Virus record (IMG/VR): IMGVR_UViG_3300025886_000152
Span: 1-24,798 of that record
Length of the DNA: 24,798 bases
Strand: one strand, 5' to 3'
Source: a virus
Part shown: positions 22,104 to 24,798 of the stretch, in pieces
Position numbering within the stretch: position 1 is the stretch's first letter
Layout of the letters: each line of letters opens with the position of its first letter
The notes under the pieces: model-generated
Database searches by the model: none
Seen by the model: only the letters and a program-made list of their open reading frames with translations
Told to the model about the DNA's origin: nothing
Program-made: the position numbers and the translations under genes

Positions 22104-22747
22104 ACTGCAACCTACCACCCTTCGTGTGTTTGATACGAGACGAATACTTGTATGACCACACTAAAGGGCACGGCGAGTTCACCGTAGCAGAGATTCATAG
22201 TGTTGCTAGTATGGAGAGGCGAGTGCCTCTTTTCGAAACGCTATTAGAAAATGGTGTGAACTGGACTAGAAGACCCATCACAGCATTTTGTTGGAAAAAA
22301 GACGCACCAATTTATCCGTTAGAGATGCATCATTATTGGGATTGTTTTTCACCTTACGTCAATGTCAATGTGAGGAATAGACTTGCGAGAAGGCGCGCCG
22401 AGTTAATCGACCACAAAGGTGGGCGCCACTGGGGTGAGTATATGTTCACACTGGATTGGTCTTGGGAAGATCGCACGATACTCGACACAAACTTTTCAGA
22501 AGATCCGGAACATAAGTGCTGTCATATGTTTAAGATGGATGATGGTAATTTCTTCGGGTATCCCAACAACCGCATAGTATGGACAGACGATTCGTACATA
22601 TACAACCGTCTCAATAAGAACCCCGGCTACATAATCGACCACAAGATTTACAATGTGGAGAGTAGACGCCCAGTGGAAACTGAGACTGACGATAACTATA
22701 TGACAGAGTTTGGTGCTGATGTCGGTGTCAGTTACGACAAAGTATAA
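22091..22747 (+). CDS. Conserved-type marine phage protein, function unknown (GTG start)
   Basis: The 218-residue product probably starts at GTG 22091, with GGGGGA at 22082-22087 as ribosome binding site; no ATG is available before residue 40 (SMERR). The N-terminal LPPFVCLIRDEYLYDHTKGH and the segment RRVPLFETLLENGVNWTRRP are distinctive and recall T4-like marine phage proteins. The middle is rich in W, H and Y. There is no nuclease or kinase motif that I can place. The late promoter for the kinase overlaps its stop. Confidence 0.65.
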   Translation: MAFLNCNLPPFVCLIRDEYLYDHTKGHGEFTVAEIHSVASMERRVPLFETLLENGVNWTRRPITAFCWKKDAPIYPLEMHHYWDCFSPYVNVNVRNRLARRRAELIDHKGGRHWGEYMFTLDWSWEDRTILDTNFSEDPEHKCCHMFKMDDGNFFGYPNNRIVWTDDSYIYNRLNKNPGYIIDHKIYNVESRRPVETETDDNYMTEFGADVGVSYDKV

Positions 22748-22750
22748 ATA
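22743..22750 (+). promoter_or_regulatory. T4-type late promoter TATAAATA
   Basis: A perfect TATAAATA overlaps the stop of the upstream gene and lies 26 bp before the kinase start, the same spacing as the element at 1815 in front of the Ig-like virion gene. It is the only perfect late element in the early/accessory region. Confidence 0.7.
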
Positions 22751-22776
22751 AAGGTTTCAATAAGTAGATTACCAAT

Positions 22777-23451
22777 ATGTTAAGATTTTCACAATTCTTG
22801 GAAGAGGGTGTCAACGACCCCGCAATCTTTAAAGCAATATTCTTGGCTGGAGGCCCCGGCAGCGGTAAATCGTTTATGATTGGGCAGACAGCTCTAACTT
22901 CTCTTGGGTTTCGGCTCGTTAACTCTGACCACGCATTTGAAATCGCAATGAAGAAAGCCGGCGAAGAGATGTCACCCGAGTTCATCGGTAGCGACAAAGG
23001 GCAGAGCATGCGCAACGCAGCAAAAACTCTTACGGGTAAGCAACAAGAGTTGTACCTCAAAGGGCGCCTCGGGGTTGTCATCGATGGTACCGGCAGAGAC
23101 TACGCTAAAATCTCGTCGCAAGCCAATCAGATGAAGAAGTTAGGTTATGATGTAGGTATGTTGTTCGTCAATACCAATCTCGAAACCGCAAAAGATCGCA
23201 ACCAAGCTCGTGCTAGAACGTTGCCTGATGATGTGGTGACGGGTTCTTGGAATGACGTACAGAACAACATTGGTAAGTTTCAGTCGTTCTTTAGACAGAA
23301 CATGATGATTGTCGATAACAGCGATGGCGCTGATTGGAAATCTGGTACGATGAAAGGTTTCAAGTGGGCAACAAAATTTGCAAAGCAGCCACCACAGAAC
23401 GCTGCGGCTATTAAATGGATTGCCAGTCAGAAGAAAGGTCGAGCAGTTTAG
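22777..23451 (+). CDS. P-loop kinase (zeta-toxin/AAA_33-like) with T4-type capsid-targeting leader
   Basis: The 224-residue protein has a Walker A, G25-G-P-G-S-G-K31-S (FLAGGPGSGKS), and a Walker B-like V-V-I-D103-G-T-G-R-D. A VNSDHAFE segment (D51) and an arginine-rich lid (RNQARART) are as in zeta-toxin-type and small-metabolite kinases. The substrate is unknown. Residues 1-11 (MLRFSQFLEE|G) match the T4 internal-protein leader MKTYQEFIAE|A: aromatic at 4, F7, I/L8 and E10 before a small residue. With the late promoter, this suggests that the protein is packaged in the head, trimmed by the prohead protease and delivered with DNA (inference). The ribosome binding site is weak. Confidence 0.75.
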   Translation: MLRFSQFLEEGVNDPAIFKAIFLAGGPGSGKSFMIGQTALTSLGFRLVNSDHAFEIAMKKAGEEMSPEFIGSDKGQSMRNAAKTLTGKQQELYLKGRLGVVIDGTGRDYAKISSQANQMKKLGYDVGMLFVNTNLETAKDRNQARARTLPDDVVTGSWNDVQNNIGKFQSFFRQNMMIVDNSDGADWKSGTMKGFKWATKFAKQPPQNAAAIKWIASQKKGRAV

Positions 23452-23453
23452 AC

Positions 23454-23482
23454 TTGACATCTTCTTGACTGTGTGATATCAT
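23454..23482 (+). promoter_or_regulatory. Sigma70-type promoter
   Basis: TTGACA (23454-23459), a 17-bp spacer and TATCAT (23477-23482) follow the kinase stop directly. The 8-bp palindrome ATACGTAT (23481-23488) touches the -10. Confidence 0.65.
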
Positions 23483-23514
23483 ACGTATATCAAATGAAAA
23501 CTGTGAGTTGAAGT

Positions 23515-23835
23515 ATGATCTTTGGAAATATGAAGTACGACTATAACGGTCGCAAACGCAAATCCAAGAAGCCTAAAGGAGAAGTCTGTGTCAAGTATGT
23601 CGCGCCTAAGTTTCAGGAATACCAACCAAAAGCGTCGTATGCAAGCCAACGCGCGGCAGAGACAGAACGCTACCCATCGTTCCATGCTCCTGCGAGATTG
23701 TCGGGAGGAGACCGACGAGAATCCCCAAGATACACCGGAGACTTCGTCATCGGTCTGGGACAACTCCACAAATCCAACGCAGTCCCAGTAACTAACAAAA
23801 AATATGCGGCAGAAATTTCGGATATGATCTCTTGA
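23515..23835 (+). CDS. Conserved-type phage protein with HKSNAVPV motif
   Basis: The 106-residue product is basic at the start (YNGRKRKSKKPKGEV). It ends with Y-T-G-D-F-V-I-G-L-G-Q-L-H-K-S-N-A-V-P-V, a strongly conserved ending in a small family seen in many phages. A competing + frame (23588-23791) is low complexity and rejected. ATG 23515 follows GAGTTGAAG. Function is unknown. Confidence 0.7.
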   Translation: MIFGNMKYDYNGRKRKSKKPKGEVCVKYVAPKFQEYQPKASYASQRAAETERYPSFHAPARLSGGDRRESPRYTGDFVIGLGQLHKSNAVPVTNKKYAAEISDMIS

Positions 23836-23860
23836 CATTATATGGATTATATGTTAAGAT
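23832..23860 (+). promoter_or_regulatory. Sigma70-type promoter with embedded operator-like palindrome
   Basis: TTGACA (23832-23837), a 17-bp spacer and TAAGAT (23855-23860). The -10 and start region match those of the DUF932 promoter (TGTTAAGATAACA), including the palindrome. Confidence 0.8.
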
Positions 23861-23873
23861 AACACCTGTTATC
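23858..23873 (+). promoter_or_regulatory. Operator-like palindrome, copy 2
   Basis: GATAACA-CC-TGTTATC has arms identical to those at 19790-19805 and the same position relative to the -10. Only one of the two centre bases differs. Confidence 0.65.
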
Positions 23874-23899
23874 AAATAAAACTGAAAGGTGATATATTA

Positions 23900-24124
23900 A
23901 TGAAATATATTCATGTCAATCAACACAAGATCAAGTCAAACTTGAAACACGGTACCAACGATCCTGTGATCACAATCAAAGAAGGCCGTAAGAATACCTA
24001 CTGTCACGAAGTGAAGGTGCTCGGGCCGAGTATTGTTCGTTATGGTGAGAATGGTGACAAGATCTTATCCTGCGGTGCTAGAGTTGTTATTGAAACAGAA
24101 AGTGAAGTGGAAATCGTTCGATGA
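23900..24124 (+). CDS. Conserved-type small phage protein (MKYIHVNQH family)
   Basis: The 74-residue protein has a pattern that I recall in many phages: M-K-Y-I-H-V-N-Q-H, then K-H-G-T-N-D-P-V-I-T-I-K-E-G, then H-E-V-K-V-L-G-P-S and C-G-A-R-V-V-I-E-T-E-S-E-V. It looks like a small beta-rich protein. Function unknown. ATG 23900 follows GAAAGGTG. It is transcribed from the palindrome-bearing promoter, and its stop overlaps the next start by ATGA. Confidence 0.7.
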   Translation: MKYIHVNQHKIKSNLKHGTNDPVITIKEGRKNTYCHEVKVLGPSIVRYGENGDKILSCGARVVIETESEVEIVR

Positions 24125-24306
24125 AAGACTACACCAAACAAACTTGGACAAGTCTTTCTCAGTTGGCATCTACAATAGAAAAAGACAAAAGTGAAAAAAT
24201 AAAAGATTTTTTGGGTTACGAATTGATAACTAATAAATATCGATATGGGTTATATTCGGGAATTCTGGTTCGAACCGAAGTACCAAAAAAACAACGAGTC
24301 AAATAG
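24121..24306 (+). CDS. Hypothetical protein (61 aa)
   Basis: This small basic protein (MKDYTKQTWTSLSQLASTIE, then KDKSEKIKDFLGYEL and RYGLYSGILVRTEVPKKQ) starts within the preceding stop (ATGA), which supports translational coupling. I recognise no family. Confidence 0.5.
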   Translation: MKDYTKQTWTSLSQLASTIEKDKSEKIKDFLGYELITNKYRYGLYSGILVRTEVPKKQRVK

Positions 24307-24320
24307 GATAATTTATTGCC

Positions 24321-24572
24321 ATGAGTAACGTAGTAAACTTAGCCGAGTATCGAAGACGTAAGGAGGAACAAACTGAGTTGGAGCGAGATCTAGACGATCT
24401 GCGGCACATCCACAAAATGTCTCGTGAAGAGATTGCGTTATTGATCACCCATATGTTTAATGATGATATGGATATGGAAATCACCGACGAAATCAGTTGG
24501 GAGCATCCCGCATACGACACTGAAAGTTTCAGTTACACGTTGTCATTAAATAATGATGAAGAGCCAGAATGA
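24321..24572 (+). CDS. Hypothetical acidic protein (83 aa)
   Basis: The product begins MSNVVNLAEYRRRKEEQTEL, an opening common in small phage proteins, followed by a charged helix. The C-terminal half is acidic (NDDMDMEITDEISWEHPAYD). ATG 24321 follows AGGATAA at a somewhat long distance. Function unknown. A strong promoter starts just after its stop. Confidence 0.55.
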   Translation: MSNVVNLAEYRRRKEEQTELERDLDDLRHIHKMSREEIALLITHMFNDDMDMEITDEISWEHPAYDTESFSYTLSLNNDEEPE

Positions 24573-24573
24573 C

Positions 24574-24602
24574 TTGACAATTAGCTGGTGGTGGTGTATA
24601 AT
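24574..24602 (+). promoter_or_regulatory. Strong sigma70-type promoter
   Basis: TTGACA (24574-24579), a 17-bp spacer and TATAAT (24597-24602): a perfect match to both boxes, with the palindrome ATAATTAT (24598-24605) over the -10. Confidence 0.85.
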
Positions 24603-24631
24603 TATGTTTCAAAAGCAAGTGAGGTGTTCCT

Positions 24632-24694
24632 ATGTTAAAATCCTATCACAAAGTCGGTTCTGTATATGTTCCTATAGGAAGAAGCGGACAATGA
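24632..24694 (+). CDS. Possible 20-aa leader peptide
   Basis: This short frame starts at ATG 24632 behind GTGAGG and encodes MLKSYHKVGSVYVPIGRSGQ. It is the first start codon after the perfect promoter. It may be a real micro-gene or only a leader. An 8-codon frame (24691-24717) overlaps its stop by ATGA, which suggests coupled short peptides, but size alone gives little support. Confidence 0.3.
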   Translation: MLKSYHKVGSVYVPIGRSGQ

Positions 24695-24729
24695 AGTGCT
24701 TAGAAAAGAAAAGCTAAAGGGTGAAAACA

Positions 24730-24798
24730 ATGAAACTAACAGATAAAGAAATCCTAGACTTTGTAAAAGAAAACATAACAATAGCTAAAGGCATGACT
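24730..24798 (+). CDS. Start of a gene cut by the window end
   Basis: ATG 24730 follows AAAGGGTG. The 23 visible codons read MKLTDKEILDFVKENITIAK, then GMT, a charged helical start. The family cannot be judged from this length. Confidence 0.5.
   Translation, partial: MKLTDKEILDFVKENITIAKGMT

Noticed and set aside
23588-23791. Alternative + frame of 67 codons
   Set aside because: It is low-complexity (Arg, Gln, Ser, Thr) and lies within the frame that carries the conserved HKSNAVPV ending.
24691-24717. An 8-codon frame MKCLEKKS overlapping the 20-aa frame
   Set aside because: It is too short to support as a gene.
1-24798. CRISPR array, insertion sequence, integrase or attachment site
   Set aside because: I saw no regularly spaced direct repeats of CRISPR length, no transposase or recombinase motifs, and no terminal inverted repeats.

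Overview
This window looks like part of the genome of a lytic, T4-like marine myovirus (or an uncultivated relative). All 46 genes I call lie on the + strand, packed tightly with many ATGA or TAATG overlaps. The T4-type signatures are a TOPRIM primase of gp61 type, a T4-type RNase H/FEN nuclease, class Ia ribonucleotide reductase, a phage ClpP, TATAAATA late promoters in front of virion genes, and virion proteins with likely T4 prohead-protease sites. I see no photosynthesis genes, tRNAs, integrase, CRISPR array or insertion sequence. The early promoters fit a sigma70 host (TTGACA, 17 bp, TATAAT-like), and one gene is a DUF1289 protein, a family common in Proteobacteria. A heterotrophic marine proteobacterium is therefore my inferred host.

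Layout: (1) 1-4657 holds virion genes: a modular head or internal protein cut off by the window start, an Ig-like surface protein, a short fibre-like protein, and two conserved genes. (2) 4659-9733 is a nucleotide and replication block: primase, nrdA, nrdB, a zinc ribbon, a GIY-YIG nuclease and ClpP. (3) 9757-10737 has a histone-tail-like basic protein and a PD-(D/E)XK protein. (4) 11069-12501 is a compact restriction-modification-like cassette (nuclease plus beta-class methyltransferase) with a promoter/leader repeat on each side. (5) 12511-16350 carries a conserved small protein, an exported glycine-zipper protein, a conserved 362-aa protein, RNase H and three small genes, one of them a membrane protein. 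(6) 16414-24798 is an early or accessory region of small genes. It includes a metallopeptidase, peroxiredoxin, MazG-like protein, a ribosomal protein bL33 homologue, a SpoT/MESH1-type HD hydrolase, a DUF932 protein, DnaJ-type zinc-finger protein, DUF1289 and a P-loop kinase with its own late promoter.

The most interesting signals are these. The first protein reads as a string of unrelated domains joined by L-D-E-A-type linkers that match the T4 gp21 cleavage rule, so it may be a head polyprotein. The late-promoted P-loop kinase at 22777 begins with a 10-residue leader that matches the T4 capsid-targeting sequence position by position, so it may be packaged and injected. Two unrelated genes share the same promoter-embedded palindrome, GATAACA-NN-TGTTATC. 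MazG, bL33 and SpoT/MESH1-like genes lie together within 1.7 kb and suggest that the phage acts on host translation and alarmone signalling. All functional assignments come from reading motifs by eye, with no database search.
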